This document shows positions 24,824 through 34,768 of a stretch of 64,000 nt of DNA, piece by piece. Every line of letters starts with the position of its first letter. Positions within the stretch are counted from its first letter, which is position 1. Under the pieces are notes generated by a model, which saw only the letters and a program-made list of their open reading frames with translations, was not told the origin of the DNA and made no database searches. This DNA comes from Pedobacter sp. Leaf170 (lineage in GTDB: Bacteria; Bacteroidota; Bacteroidia; Sphingobacteriales; Sphingobacteriaceae): the NCBI RefSeq assembly GCF_920984665.1, contig NZ_CAKLBP010000004.1:124001-188000 (forward strand), in the 5' to 3' direction. Position numbers and translations under genes: made by a program.

Positions 24824-25699
24824 TTATAATACATTTAATAACTGTTCTTTAATCTTTTCTAATTCTTCTTTCATGCCCACAACAAACTGCTGCATTTGCG
24901 CATCATTTGCTTTCGCCCCCATTGTATTTATCTCTCTGCCAATTTCCTGCGAGATAAAGCCCAATTTTTTACCATTTGCCTCTTTACTTCCCAAGGTTTG
25001 TAAAAAATAATCGCAATGACTTTTCAAACGGGTTTTTTCTTCAGTAATGTCGATTTTATCAATGTAATAAATCAGCTCTTGTTCAAACCTATTTTGGTCG
25101 ATATTAACCTTTCCAACAGCCTCTTCTAAAAAGCTAGAAAACTTATCGCGAATTGCTGTAATTCTTTTAGGTTCAAGTTCTTCTACAGATTTAAAATAAG
25201 ATAAAATATTTTTTATCCTTAACTCCAAATCAGCCTTTAAAACAGCACCTTCGTCAGTTCTAAATTTGTTAAAATTAACTAATGCCTCATTAAAGATTTT
25301 ATATAATTCATTCCATTCATCTTCACTAACGCTCTCCTCTTTGTAACTAATTACCTCCGGAAAAGTGAGCGCCGTTTGTAATAAATTATTACTATTTGCC
25401 TGTAATTCGTTATTAACGGCCAGTAATTGGTTATAATAATGCGTAAGTAATGCGGTGTTGATACTTGCTCCAGTAACCTCACCAGAATTTCTATCTACAG
25501 TAATGCTTAAGCTAACTTTACCACGCTCAATATCTTTGCTGCAAATGTTTCGCAGAATTAATTCTTTATCAGAAAAAGCTTTAGGATATTTTAAATTCAG
25601 CTCAAGAAACTTGCTGTTTAGCGATTTGATTTCGACACTATACTTAGCATTTGCATAATCAGCTGATGCCAGTCCGTATCCTGTCATGGATTTTATCAT
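24824..25699 (-). CDS. yicC: YicC family endoribonuclease
   Basis: A 291-residue protein. ATG at 25699 gives MIKSMTGYGLASADY, the invariant YicC start; an upstream in-frame extension to 25795 lacks family similarity. The N-terminal domain has VEIKSLNSKFLELNLKYP, and the C-terminal DUF1732 part has RFEQELIYYIDKIDITEEKT, LKSHCDYFLQTL and LGFISQEIGREINTMGAKA. In E. coli YicC is an endoribonuclease that acts on sRNA. It heads the yicC-gmk-nadD operon. Confidence 0.92.
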   Translation of the reverse strand: MIKSMTGYGLASADYANAKYSVEIKSLNSKFLELNLKYPKAFSDKELILRNICSKDIERGKVSLSITVDRNSGEVTGASINTALLTHYYNQLLAVNNELQANSNNLLQTALTFPEVISYKEESVSEDEWNELYKIFNEALVNFNKFRTDEGAVLKADLELRIKNILSYFKSVEELEPKRITAIRDKFSSFLEEAVGKVNIDQNRFEQELIYYIDKIDITEEKTRLKSHCDYFLQTLGSKEANGKKLGFISQEIGREINTMGAKANDAQMQQFVVGMKEELEKIKEQLLNVL

Positions 25700-25799
25700 G
25701 CGCAAAGGTAAGAAAAATTTGATGTTTTTCAGACTGCAAAATGCCCTATATAATTCCTCAAAATTATTTTTTGAAGCGCAAGAACTGTGTTTCATGGCA

Positions 25800-25925
25800 A
25801 ATGCAGTCCCGCCAATGCTCCAATCTTTTGGCTTAACTAACGAAGTTTTACAAGCATCTTCATTATAGACTTCATAAATTTAAAGCGCCAAAAGTATTTC
25901 CGCTAATGTCGGGGCTAAGTAATTC
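25800..25925. repeat. mosaic repeat (GCAGTCCCGCCAATGCTCCA), inverted copy
   Basis: The reverse complement contains AAAAGATTGGAGCATTGGCG followed by GGACTGC, matching the element near 17496-17525. GCTAATGTCGGGGCTAAG (about 25904) matches another word of the same mosaic. It occupies the 383-bp gap upstream of yicC and the 26083 gene; the remaining part is promoter-length AT-rich DNA with no clear motif. Confidence 0.6.
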
Positions 25926-26082
25926 TTGAAGTGGTTTTTGGCTCCTTTTAAAAAATATGGAGGCAAATAGCTTTAACAAATGCAGCGTATAGTTATAAAA
26001 TACAAACAATTAATAAGCGTTAACGTTTTTTTAACAGTTTACTTCAGCAGCAATTGTTAATTTTACCAGAAAATACCGCTAA

Positions 26083-26793
26083 ATGAATTTCAAATACCTT
26101 TTTATTTTATTAGTCACGGTTACAACTATGAGCCTATCATCAAAAGCTCAGGATTTTATTGTGAAAGGTGTTGTGTTTGAAAAAGGTGCTAATGTTAGGG
26201 TAGCGCTGGCAAATATTACCAATGTACGCACAAAAACGGGCGTTACCAGTAATGATTTGGGGATGTTTCAAATCAGAGCGGCAGTTGGAGATACACTTTT
26301 AATCAGCAAAACATATTTAAACGACCAAAGGATTATTATTCATGGTCAGCAAGATATTTTAATTTATCTGGTACGAGGCAGTACAGTTTTAAACGACGTA
26401 ACTATTTATGGCAATACTAAAAAGCAGGATTTAGCAGAAATAAGCCGGGAATTTAAAAACAAAGGCGTTTACAATGGTGGCAAATCTTCCATTCTATCAT
26501 CTGTGTTCCATCCATTAAATGCTGTTTATAATTTATTCGGTAAAGACCCAAAAAATGCCAGAAGATTTGGTCGCTATGCAGATAATGAAATTAAGCAATC
26601 GCAAATTGATGTTTACTTCAATCCTTCTATAATCAAAAATAATACAGAATTAAGAGGTGATACGTTAGAAAAATACATGATTGATTATCGCCCTGAATAT
26701 CAAAAAGTACAATATTGGAATAGCTACGATTATATCAAATACATCAAAGAAACCTCTAAGAAATTTACCGATACTTTAGGGAAAGGAAAATAA
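26083..26793 (+). CDS. secreted CarboxypepD_reg-like domain protein
   Basis: A 236-residue exported protein: signal peptide MNFKYLFILLVTVTTMSLSS then KAQ. A CarboxypepD_reg/DUF4480-like beta-sandwich follows (VKGVVFEKGANVRVALANIT, GVTSNDLGMFQIRAAVGDTL, INGQ-like ILIYLVRGSTVLNDV). The C-terminal half is helical and not recognised. It is similar in build to the 33984 gene, so both belong to the same family of small surface proteins. Function is unknown. Confidence 0.75.
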   Translation: MNFKYLFILLVTVTTMSLSSKAQDFIVKGVVFEKGANVRVALANITNVRTKTGVTSNDLGMFQIRAAVGDTLLISKTYLNDQRIIIHGQQDILIYLVRGSTVLNDVTIYGNTKKQDLAEISREFKNKGVYNGGKSSILSSVFHPLNAVYNLFGKDPKNARRFGRYADNEIKQSQIDVYFNPSIIKNNTELRGDTLEKYMIDYRPEYQKVQYWNSYDYIKYIKETSKKFTDTLGKGK

Positions 26794-26887
26794 GTTTTTT
26801 GTTGTGTTTTAATTCTGGCAAGTCAGTCAATCTTTTAAAGCTTCTGATAACGCCAAATTAAGCAGTTTAACAAAATTCAAAGTCAAA

Positions 26888-27616
26888 TTAGATAGAAAGC
26901 GCTTCACAAGCCTTTTCGGCGGCTAGTTTCTCAGCGTTCTTTTTATTATAATCTCTGCCAATGCCAACCTTTTCGCCTTCAACAACAGCGCTAATGGTAA
27001 AGAGCTTATTGCTTTCGCCTTCACCATTTTCTACCAATTCAAAGATGATATCTTTACCGTGTCTTTGGCACCATTCAATAAGTTTGCTCTTGAAATTAGT
27101 TTCCGTTAACTCAAGTGTATGAATATCAATATGGGGCTTAACAATCCTTCGTAGTAAAAACTCTTTGGTAAAATTGTAGCCTTTATCCATGTATATTGCG
27201 CCAATTATAGCTTCAAAGGCATCGCCTAACATAGAATTATGCTTTGTTTGAATACTTACTGAGCGCTGATCAAATTGAATCATCTTATCAAAACCCATCT
27301 TTTTAGCAAGCTGATTAAGATTTGCCCGATTTACAATTTTAGATCGCATTTCAGTTAAAAAGCCTTCTTCCTTGTATGGATAATGCTTAAAAAGTAATTC
27401 AGCAATAACTGAACCCAGTACGGCATCGCCTAAAAACTCTAACCTTTCATTGCTACTTCTACTACCGTTTTTTAAAACTTTTGCTGCAGAGCGATGCCTG
27501 AACGCCATTTTATATAGCGTTACATTACCTGGTATAAACCCAAGAATATTCTTTAGCTTTTTAACAAATTCCTTTTCGGGAGAGATGTAAAGTTTATATA
27601 ATTTTAATATCGGCAT
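26888..27616 (-). CDS. rnc: ribonuclease III
   Basis: A 242-residue double-strand-specific RNase. The catalytic signature NERLEFLGDAVL is at residues 56-67; the second acidic cluster (GDAFEAIIGAIYMDKG) and a C-terminal double-stranded RNA-binding domain (KSKLIEWCQRHGK ... IGRDYNKKNAEKLAAEKA) are present. It follows fabF in the conserved acpP-fabF-rnc order. Confidence 0.96.
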   Translation of the reverse strand: MPILKLYKLYISPEKEFVKKLKNILGFIPGNVTLYKMAFRHRSAAKVLKNGSRSSNERLEFLGDAVLGSVIAELLFKHYPYKEEGFLTEMRSKIVNRANLNQLAKKMGFDKMIQFDQRSVSIQTKHNSMLGDAFEAIIGAIYMDKGYNFTKEFLLRRIVKPHIDIHTLELTETNFKSKLIEWCQRHGKDIIFELVENGEGESNKLFTISAVVEGEKVGIGRDYNKKNAEKLAAEKACEALSI

Positions 27617-27711
27617 TAAATAAATAACAGAATTAGTGGCTTAAGAGCATATTTAACTAAGTTATCTAATTTTAACTAGCATACAAAATTATGTAGCAAG
27701 GGCTGATAAAA

Positions 27712-28965
27712 TTAATCTTCGTACTTTTTGAAAATTACTGAAGCATTATGACCACCGAAACCAAATGTATTACTTAAAGCAGCTCTAACAGTACGTTTTT
27801 GAGCCTTATTAAATGTGAAATTCAATTTTGGATCAAATTGCGGATCATCTGTAAAGTGATTAATTGTTGGAGGAACAATATCATTTTTAACAGCAAGAAT
27901 TGCAGCAATTGCTTCAATAGCGCCAGCAGCACCAAGTAAATGCCCGGTCATTGATTTAGTAGAACTGATGTTTAACCTGTAAGCATCTTCACCAAATAAA
28001 TCACCAATAGCCTTGGTTTCACTAATATCTCCAAGCGGAGTAGAAGTTCCGTGAACGTTAATGTAATCAATATCTGCAGTTGTTAATCCTGCATCTTTCA
28101 TAGCGTTAGACATTACCATTCTGGCACCTAAACCTTCGGGATGCGGAGCTGTAATGTGATTTGCATCAGCGCTCATTCCACCACCAACAAGTTCGGCATA
28201 AATTTTTGCACCTCTTGCTTTAGCATGTTCAAGTTCTTCCAAAATAATAGTTCCGGCGCCTTCACCAGCAACAAAACCATCGCGATCTTTATCGAATGGA
28301 CGTGAAGCCGTTTGCGGATCATCGTTACGTGTAGATAATGCATGCATGGCATTAAAACCACCCATTCCTGCTTCGTTAATGATAGCCTCAGAACCACCGC
28401 TGATGATAACATCTGCCATACCCAAACGGATATAGTTGAATGCATCAATCATTGCGTTTGTAGAAGAAGCACATGCCGAAACAGTTGCAAAATTTGGCCC
28501 ACGCAAGCCATACTTAATTGAGATATGCCCTGGAGCAATATCCACAATCATTTTAGGAATAAAAAATGGATTGTATCTTGGCGTACCATCTCCTTTGGCG
28601 AAATTTGAAATTTCATCCAAAAAAGTTTTCAATCCACCGATGCCTGCGCCCCAAATTACACCAATACGGTTGGTATCCAATTTCTCAAAATCGAATCCTC
28701 CATCTTTAACGGCTTCTTCGGTAGCCACAAGAGCATACTGTACAAACGGATCTAGCTTGCGAGCTTCCTTTTTCTCCAAAAAATCTTCAGGATTAAAGTT
28801 TTTTACTTCACAAGCGAATTTAGTTTTAAACTTTTCAGTATTAAAACCCACAATAGGAGCAGCGCCACTCACCCCGTTAGTCAATCCTTCCCAAAAATCG
28901 GGAACATTATTGCCTATAGGAGTGAGCGCACCCAACCCTGTTACTACTACTCTTTTTAATTCCAT
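27712..28965 (-). CDS. fabF: beta-ketoacyl-ACP synthase II
   Basis: A 417-residue condensing enzyme of fatty acid elongation. The active-site Cys is in ATVSACASSTNAM (near residue 165). The two catalytic His lie in NVHGTSTPLGD and STKSMTGHLLGAAGAIEA. The C-terminal NTFGFGGHNASVIF is characteristic. It starts 21 bp after acpP, its substrate carrier. Confidence 0.97.
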   Translation of the reverse strand: MELKRVVVTGLGALTPIGNNVPDFWEGLTNGVSGAAPIVGFNTEKFKTKFACEVKNFNPEDFLEKKEARKLDPFVQYALVATEEAVKDGGFDFEKLDTNRIGVIWGAGIGGLKTFLDEISNFAKGDGTPRYNPFFIPKMIVDIAPGHISIKYGLRGPNFATVSACASSTNAMIDAFNYIRLGMADVIISGGSEAIINEAGMGGFNAMHALSTRNDDPQTASRPFDKDRDGFVAGEGAGTIILEELEHAKARGAKIYAELVGGGMSADANHITAPHPEGLGARMVMSNAMKDAGLTTADIDYINVHGTSTPLGDISETKAIGDLFGEDAYRLNISSTKSMTGHLLGAAGAIEAIAAILAVKNDIVPPTINHFTDDPQFDPKLNFTFNKAQKRTVRAALSNTFGFGGHNASVIFKKYED

Positions 28966-28986
28966 TTATACTGAAAAAGCGTAATT

Positions 28987-29223
28987 CTATTTAACGTTTT
29001 TTTCCAAATAAGCAATCGCTTGACCAACTGTACCGATGGTTTCAGCCTGATCATCAGGAATAGCTACATTGAATTCTTTTTCAAATTCCATAATTAACTC
29101 TACGGTATCTAAAGAATCTGCACCTAAATCGTTGGTGAATGAAGCCTCTGGCGTAACTTCGCTTTCGTCAACACCTAGTTTTTCTACGATAATAGCCTTA
29201 ACTCTTGAAGCAATATCAGACAT
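28987..29223 (-). CDS. acpP: acyl carrier protein
   Basis: A 78-residue acidic four-helix protein. The phosphopantetheine Ser37 is in the [14 protein letters not shown] motif. It is the first gene of acpP-fabF-rnc and carries the growing acyl chain for FabF. Confidence 0.97.
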   Translation of the reverse strand: MSDIASRVKAIIVEKLGVDESEVTPEASFTNDLGADSLDTVELIMEFEKEFNVAIPDDQAETIGTVGQAIAYLEKNVK

Positions 29224-29380
29224 AATTTTATAATTTAATGGTTAAATAATTCTGTGCAAAGAAAAATAAATTCTTACAATTTTCAAATGTTTTTATTTCG
29301 ACACCTAAATTTGGCTCTGAAATAACAAGCGAATATAGAATTAGTTTTTTAATTTCGTTCTGTAAATAATTTATTTCGCC

Positions 29381-29800
29381 TTGAATAAAACTTACCTAAA
29401 ATTAACCTTAGACCTTGATTTTACACTAATTGCGGTAACTGCCCCGTTAAAAGACTATGTGTTATGCCACAAAATTAATACGCGTTTAAACACTCACTTT
29501 GAGAAGATAGACGACCATGAAATATTTTTTAACATTGACGAACCAGCCTGGTATTTTTCTAAATATTACTTTTTTGTTGAGGAAGGAGAAACAGAATATT
29601 ACCTGATAAGTAATAAAAGCAGCGATGGAATTTTGGTTCCGGAAATGAATAATGTTGATTTTTTTATTATCATTAAAGAATTTATTGATAAGGAAGATTT
29701 GAATTATTTAATAAATGGATTAAACAAACTGCCTGATATTCAGGTGGCTGCAAAAATAGACCCCACCAAACTTAAATCGAAAGAGAATTTGGTAATATAA
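29381..29800 (+). CDS. IPExxxVDY family protein
   Basis: A 139-residue protein of the Bacteroidota-specific IPExxxVDY family; here the signature reads LVPEMNNVDFF. The N-terminus LKLTLDLDFTLIAVTA fits the family. No in-frame ATG lies nearby, so the start is taken as TTG at 29381. Function is unknown. The family commonly sits between acpP-fabF-rnc and pyk, exactly as here. Confidence 0.82.
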   Translation: MNKTYLKLTLDLDFTLIAVTAPLKDYVLCHKINTRLNTHFEKIDDHEIFFNIDEPAWYFSKYYFFVEEGETEYYLISNKSSDGILVPEMNNVDFFIIIKEFIDKEDLNYLINGLNKLPDIQVAAKIDPTKLKSKENLVI

Positions 29801-29829
29801 AAATTATATACTTGGTGTATTAATTACAC

Positions 29830-29837
29830 TATATTTG
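29830..29837 (+). promoter_or_regulatory. -7 element upstream of pyk
   Basis: TATATTTG matches TAnnTTTG. TTGG at 29812 is a possible but too-close -33 element (about 15 bp). The pyk ATG follows at 29946, implying a leader of about 100 nt. Confidence 0.5.
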
Positions 29838-29945
29838 AGGGTTATAAAAAACTGTACAAAACAAATTATATATAAATATTAATGCAGTTTAATTAATTTA
29901 GATGATTAATTAGATACAAAACAGCATTGCTAAAACAATTATTAA

Positions 29946-31376
29946 ATGAAACCTTTTCATTCCAGAACAAAAATTGTAGCCACACTCGGCCCCGCTTCAG
30001 CTAAACCAGATGTATTATACAGCATGTTTAATGCAGGTTTGGATGTTTGTCGTTTAAATTTCTCACACGGTTCACAAGCAGATCACCAAGCGGTATTGGA
30101 TACAATCCGCGATTTAAATAAAAAATACGATTATAATGTTGGAATTTTAGCCGATTTACAAGGCCCTAAAATTCGTATCGGTTTAGTTAAAGAAGGTGGC
30201 ATTAACCTTATCAACGGTAAAACAACAATAATTACTACGCAAGAGTGCATCGGTAACGAAGAGCGTATTTACATCACTTATCAAAACTTTCCTCAAGATG
30301 TTCAGGCAGGTGAAATCATCCTTTTAGATGATGGAAAGCTGCAGATGAAAGTGATTTCTACAAACTTGAAAGATGAAGTAGTTTGTGAAATCGTTCATGG
30401 TGGTATCTTAACATCAAGAAAAGGTGTAAACCTTCCAAACACTAAAGTCTCAATTCCATCTTTAACTCCAGAGGATAGAGAAAACTTAGAATTTGTTCTT
30501 GAAAACGATGTTGAATGGATTGGTTTATCTTTCGTTCGTAAGGCCGAAGATATTATCGAACTTAAAAAAATAATTGCTGAGCGTGGAAAAACTGCTCGTG
30601 TAATTGCCAAAATAGAAAAACCGGAGGCTATCGCAAACATTGATGAAATTATCGCTGTAACAGATGGTATTATGGTTGCCCGCGGAGATTTAGGCGTTGA
30701 ATGTCCGATGGAAGAAGTTCCATTATTACAGAAAATGATAGTTGCAAAATGTAGAGCAGCTTCAAAACCGGTAATTGTTGCAACTCAAATGTTAGAAAGT
30801 ATGATTACCACACCTCGCCCTACACGTGCCGAGGTTAATGATGTGGCTAACTCCGTTTTAGATGGTGCAGATGCGGTGATGTTAAGTGGAGAAACTTCGG
30901 TAGGTGAATTCCCGCTGATTGTTATCGAAACCATGCAAAAAATCATTCAAAACATCGAAGAAAACAATTATCCATTCCATCCTGATAAGTTTTTAAAACC
31001 AAAATCTCCATCATTTTTAAGTGATGCGATTTGTGATTCGGCTTGTTTCTTGGCTAAACAAACAAACGCTATTGGTATCGTTTCTATGACTTTGAGTGGT
31101 TACACCGCTTTCGAAATTTCTAGTCACCGCCCAGAAGCGTTAACTTTCATATTTACAAGCAACCGTGCTTTATTAAATGCAGTAAGTTTATTATGGGGTG
31201 TTAGAGGTTTTTACTATGATAAATGGGAAAGTACAGATAATACAATCATTGAGGTTAACGAATTCCTTAAAAGCAAAAAATTGGTTAAGCAAGGAGATAT
31301 CATTATCAATACTGCCGCTATCCCAATGGAAGCAAAAGGTAAAACCAATATGTTAAAAATCACTGTTATTGATTAA
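29946..31376 (+). CDS. pyk: pyruvate kinase
   Basis: A 476-residue glycolytic enzyme converting phosphoenolpyruvate and ADP to pyruvate and ATP. N-terminal RTKIVATLGPAS, NFSHGSQADH, ADLQGPKIRIG, then the catalytic KIEKPEAIANIDEII and MVARGDLGVECPMEEVP, and RPTRAEVNDVANSVLDGADAV (split here by family convention) are all present. The C-terminal domain includes SGYTAFEISSHRPEA. It is followed by a strong terminator. Confidence 0.97.
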   Translation: MKPFHSRTKIVATLGPASAKPDVLYSMFNAGLDVCRLNFSHGSQADHQAVLDTIRDLNKKYDYNVGILADLQGPKIRIGLVKEGGINLINGKTTIITTQECIGNEERIYITYQNFPQDVQAGEIILLDDGKLQMKVISTNLKDEVVCEIVHGGILTSRKGVNLPNTKVSIPSLTPEDRENLEFVLENDVEWIGLSFVRKAEDIIELKKIIAERGKTARVIAKIEKPEAIANIDEIIAVTDGIMVARGDLGVECPMEEVPLLQKMIVAKCRAASKPVIVATQMLESMITTPRPTRAEVNDVANSVLDGADAVMLSGETSVGEFPLIVIETMQKIIQNIEENNYPFHPDKFLKPKSPSFLSDAICDSACFLAKQTNAIGIVSMTLSGYTAFEISSHRPEALTFIFTSNRALLNAVSLLWGVRGFYYDKWESTDNTIIEVNEFLKSKKLVKQGDIIINTAAIPMEAKGKTNMLKITVID

Positions 31377-31398
31377 TTTCGATAACGAAGAAATATTA

Positions 31399-31432
31399 AA
31401 TGCTTCCAATTAATTTTGGGAGCATTTTTTTT
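31399..31432 (+). terminator. intrinsic terminator of pyk
   Basis: AATGCTTCC pairs with GGGAGCATT around AATTAATTTT, followed by eight T. Confidence 0.88.
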
Positions 31433-31462
31433 GAATAAAAAATATATTTTTGCTGTCCATTC

Positions 31463-31548
<86 letters not shown>

Positions 31549-31720
31549 TTTTTTGAATTCCACACTTATTCATGCAGTCACAAACCCAAGCATTTACTTC
31601 TAATTTTTTTAAAACTCCTATCCGAATAAAAGCCATACGTTTCTTTTTTGTATTATTATTGATAAATTAAAATCTAATGAGAAAACAGTTTTAATTTTAT
31701 CGCAAAGAACAAACCTAAAA

Positions 31721-33856
31721 ATGAATAAATATTTATTAAGCGTAACGGTTGTTGCTTTGGCTTTATCGGCTACAGCACAACAAAAAACTGCTTTTACAGC
31801 TCAAGATTATGAGCGTGCTGAAAGCTTTATGAGTTACAATACCGAGAAATTTATAGATGCAGGAAGTGTGCGTCCGAACTGGCTTGATGGTGATAAATTT
31901 TGGTATTCGGTGAAAATAAACGGCGAGGAGAAAAGCTATTTGGTTGACCCAAAAGCAAACACAAAAACGCTAACAACTGATTACAAAGCCAGCAATTCTG
32001 CACCGGGACCACGTAGATCAAGAGGCGAAGTTTTATCCCCAGATGGAAAAAAATCTATTCTAATTAAAGATTATAACCTTTATGTTAAGGATGTTGCTTC
32101 GGGTAAATTAACCCAATTAACAACTGATGGCATTAAGGATTACGGTTATGCTACGGATAACGCCGGCTGGAAACACAGCGATGGCGCCATCCTTCGCTGG
32201 TCGCCAGATTCAAAAAAAATTGCAACATTTCAGCAAGATCAGCGTAATACAAAAGACATGTATTTAGTGACCACAAATGTTGGTTCGCCAAAATTAGAAG
32301 CGTGGAAATATCCCTTACCGGGAGATAAAGAAATTCCAACCATCAGACGTGTAATTATTGATGTGGAGCAACCAAAGGTGATTTCTTTAAATGTAGCACC
32401 AGATCCACACCGTGCAACTTTAAGTGATGATATTTCGAGCAGTGGCACTTTTGATGATATTGACTGGAAAGCAGATGGCTCTGAAGTTGCTTTTGTTTCA
32501 ACTTCGAGAGATCATAAAATAGAGAAATTCCGCATTGCAAATGCAACTACCGGTGCGGTAAGGGAGGTTTTTGAAGAAGTAGTTAAAACGCAATATGAAT
32601 CGGGCCAGGGCGCCATAAACTGGAGATACTTACCTGCCACAAAAGAAATCATTTGGTATTCTGAAAGAGATAACTGGGGGCATCTTTATTTGTACGATTC
32701 TACAACCGGAAAAGTTAAAAATCAGATTACCAAAGGCGAATTTGTGGTTGCGAGAGTTGTAAAGGTTGATAAAAAAACCCGCACAATATACTTTATAGGA
32801 AATGGAAAGGAACCAGGAAACCCATATTTCACACATCTTTATAAAATCGGATTTGATGGTAAAAAGATGGTTTCTTTAACTCCGGAAGAAGGAAATCACG
32901 TGAGTAGTTTTTCACCTTCGGGAAATTATATTTTCGATACCTACTCTCAGCCAAATGTTCCATCGGTTAGTGTTATAAGAGATTTAAATGGTAAATTAAT
33001 TACCACTTTAGAAAAAACAGATGTAAGCAGGCTAGCCGTTACCGGCTGGAAAGCACCAACCCCGGTTTCGGTAAAAGCACACGATGGCAAAACTGATATT
33101 TATGGTTTGGTTTTTACGCCAACAAAAATGGAAGCCGGGAAAAAATATCCTGTAATTGATTATATCTATCCAGGTCCACAGGGTGGAAGTGTGGGCAGCT
33201 GGGCATTTTCAGCATCAAGAGGCGACAACCAGGCATTGGCAGAGTTAGGCTTTATTGTAGTGGTAATTGAGGGAACAAGTAACCCAGACCGCTCAAAAAG
33301 TTTTCATGATATGAGTTACGGAAATATGGCTGAAAACACATTGCCAGATCAAATTACTGCGATTAAGCAACTTGCAGAAAAATACCCGATGGATACAACA
33401 AAAGTTGGTATCTGGGGACATTCGGGTGGTGGTTTTGCTACAGCTACAGCAATGTTTCGTTATCCGGATTTCTTTAAAGTTGGTATTGCTGAATCGGGAA
33501 ACCACGACAACAGAAACTATGAGGATGACTGGGGAGAACGCTACAACGGTTTAGTAGAAAATGCTGATTACGAAGCGCAGGCAAACCAAAATTATGCAAA
33601 AAATTTAAAAGGTAAACTTATGCTTGTGCATGGTATGATGGACGATAATGTTCCACCATCAAATACTTTATTGGTTGTGGAAGCACTTCAAAAAGCAAAC
33701 AAGTCTTTCGATTTGGTAATTTTTCCAAATAGTGCGCATGGCTTTGGTGCTTACTCGCCGTATATGATGAGAAGAAGATGGGATTATTTTGTGCAGCATT
33801 TATTAAACGCAGAACCACCAAAAGATTACAAAATGCAGGGAACTATTATTAGATAG
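31721..33856 (+). CDS. S9 family prolyl dipeptidyl peptidase (DPP IV-like)
   Basis: A 711-residue secreted serine peptidase. The signal peptide is MNKYLLSVTVVALALSATAQ. An eight-bladed DPP IV propeller domain fills the N-terminal two-thirds (RWSPDSKKIATFQQDQRN, WRYLPATKEIIWYSERDNWG). The alpha/beta hydrolase domain holds the nucleophile Ser568 in GIWGHSGGGFA, the Asp in MMDDNVPP and the His in NSAHGF. It should cleave X-Pro dipeptides in the periplasm. It starts 173 bp after the tRNA and ends at its own terminator. Confidence 0.93.
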   Translation: MNKYLLSVTVVALALSATAQQKTAFTAQDYERAESFMSYNTEKFIDAGSVRPNWLDGDKFWYSVKINGEEKSYLVDPKANTKTLTTDYKASNSAPGPRRSRGEVLSPDGKKSILIKDYNLYVKDVASGKLTQLTTDGIKDYGYATDNAGWKHSDGAILRWSPDSKKIATFQQDQRNTKDMYLVTTNVGSPKLEAWKYPLPGDKEIPTIRRVIIDVEQPKVISLNVAPDPHRATLSDDISSSGTFDDIDWKADGSEVAFVSTSRDHKIEKFRIANATTGAVREVFEEVVKTQYESGQGAINWRYLPATKEIIWYSERDNWGHLYLYDSTTGKVKNQITKGEFVVARVVKVDKKTRTIYFIGNGKEPGNPYFTHLYKIGFDGKKMVSLTPEEGNHVSSFSPSGNYIFDTYSQPNVPSVSVIRDLNGKLITTLEKTDVSRLAVTGWKAPTPVSVKAHDGKTDIYGLVFTPTKMEAGKKYPVIDYIYPGPQGGSVGSWAFSASRGDNQALAELGFIVVVIEGTSNPDRSKSFHDMSYGNMAENTLPDQITAIKQLAEKYPMDTTKVGIWGHSGGGFATATAMFRYPDFFKVGIAESGNHDNRNYEDDWGERYNGLVENADYEAQANQNYAKNLKGKLMLVHGMMDDNVPPSNTLLVVEALQKANKSFDLVIFPNSAHGFGAYSPYMMRRRWDYFVQHLLNAEPPKDYKMQGTIIR

Positions 33857-33878
33857 TACGAACCCAAATTGATATTAA

Positions 33879-33915
33879 GTCCTGCAAGTTTTAAATAGTT
33901 TGCAGGGCTTTTTTT
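33879..33915 (+). terminator. intrinsic terminator of the DPP IV-like gene
   Basis: GTCCTGCAAG and the inverted TTTGCAGGGC enclose TTTTAAATAG, followed by seven T. Confidence 0.85.
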
Positions 33916-33983
33916 ATGCTTATTAAAACGTTAAGTAATGTTAAACTTATGAAAACCATATTGTTATGTAATATATTGACCTA

Positions 33984-34739
33984 ATGCGCTACTTCCTTAT
34001 CTTCGTACTAATTATAACATCGAACAAAATTGTTGCCCAGCAATTAATTACCGGGCAAGTGCTCGATAATATTTCGAAGTTGCCAATCGAAAATGCAATA
34101 GTTAGTTATGGCAATCGTGTCAGCATCACCTCTTATACTGGTAAATTTTCATTTGTTAGAGATACTTCAACTAAGTTTATAAGCATTAAAAAATTAGGTT
34201 ACATAAATCAGGAAGTTAGCCTTAGTAATAGATTTAAAGAAGTTGTAATTCTGCTTAAAGCATCAGAAATTAATCTTCAGGAGATTACCATTTATCCGAA
34301 ACGGGATTATCTTAAAGATTCTATTCAGTTAAGGAAAGACTTTGCGAAGGTTTTTGCCTATAAGGAGTTAACGATTAAGGATGTAATTGTAAAGAAAGGT
34401 TTGCGCTATAAAACACCTGGTTCTAATCTGGTATCAAACTCTACCTCATCCATATTTAGTGTTGATGTTTTGAAAATAGCGGGCTTACTAGCGAAGAATA
34501 AATCTTCTGTTTCAAAACTGAAAAAAGCGCAGCTTAAAGATGAAGAAACAAAATACATAGACCACCGATTTGATGTTGAAAAAATCGTTTCTCTAACGAA
34601 ATTAGAAGGCGATTCTTTACAAAAATTTATAACCAAATATCGTCCATCGGCAGCCGAGATAAAAAAAATGAACGATTATCAGTTGCTTAGCTACATAAAG
34701 AAAAGTTTTTTGGAGTTTACTAAGCAAAACAATGATTAA
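33984..34739 (+). CDS. secreted CarboxypepD_reg-like domain protein
   Basis: A 251-residue exported protein. The signal peptide MRYFLIFVLIITSNKIVAQQ is followed by a carboxypeptidase-regulatory-like beta-sandwich (LITGQVLDNISKLPIENAI, VSITSYTGKFSFVRDTST, FKEVVILLKASEINLQEI). The C-terminal half is Lys-rich and helical. It shares layout with the 26083 gene and ends at a similar place, suggesting paralogy. Function unknown. Confidence 0.75.
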   Translation: MRYFLIFVLIITSNKIVAQQLITGQVLDNISKLPIENAIVSYGNRVSITSYTGKFSFVRDTSTKFISIKKLGYINQEVSLSNRFKEVVILLKASEINLQEITIYPKRDYLKDSIQLRKDFAKVFAYKELTIKDVIVKKGLRYKTPGSNLVSNSTSSIFSVDVLKIAGLLAKNKSSVSKLKKAQLKDEETKYIDHRFDVEKIVSLTKLEGDSLQKFITKYRPSAAEIKKMNDYQLLSYIKKSFLEFTKQNND

Positions 34740-34768
34740 TTTTAGAGGTTGATATATAAAACTTAAAG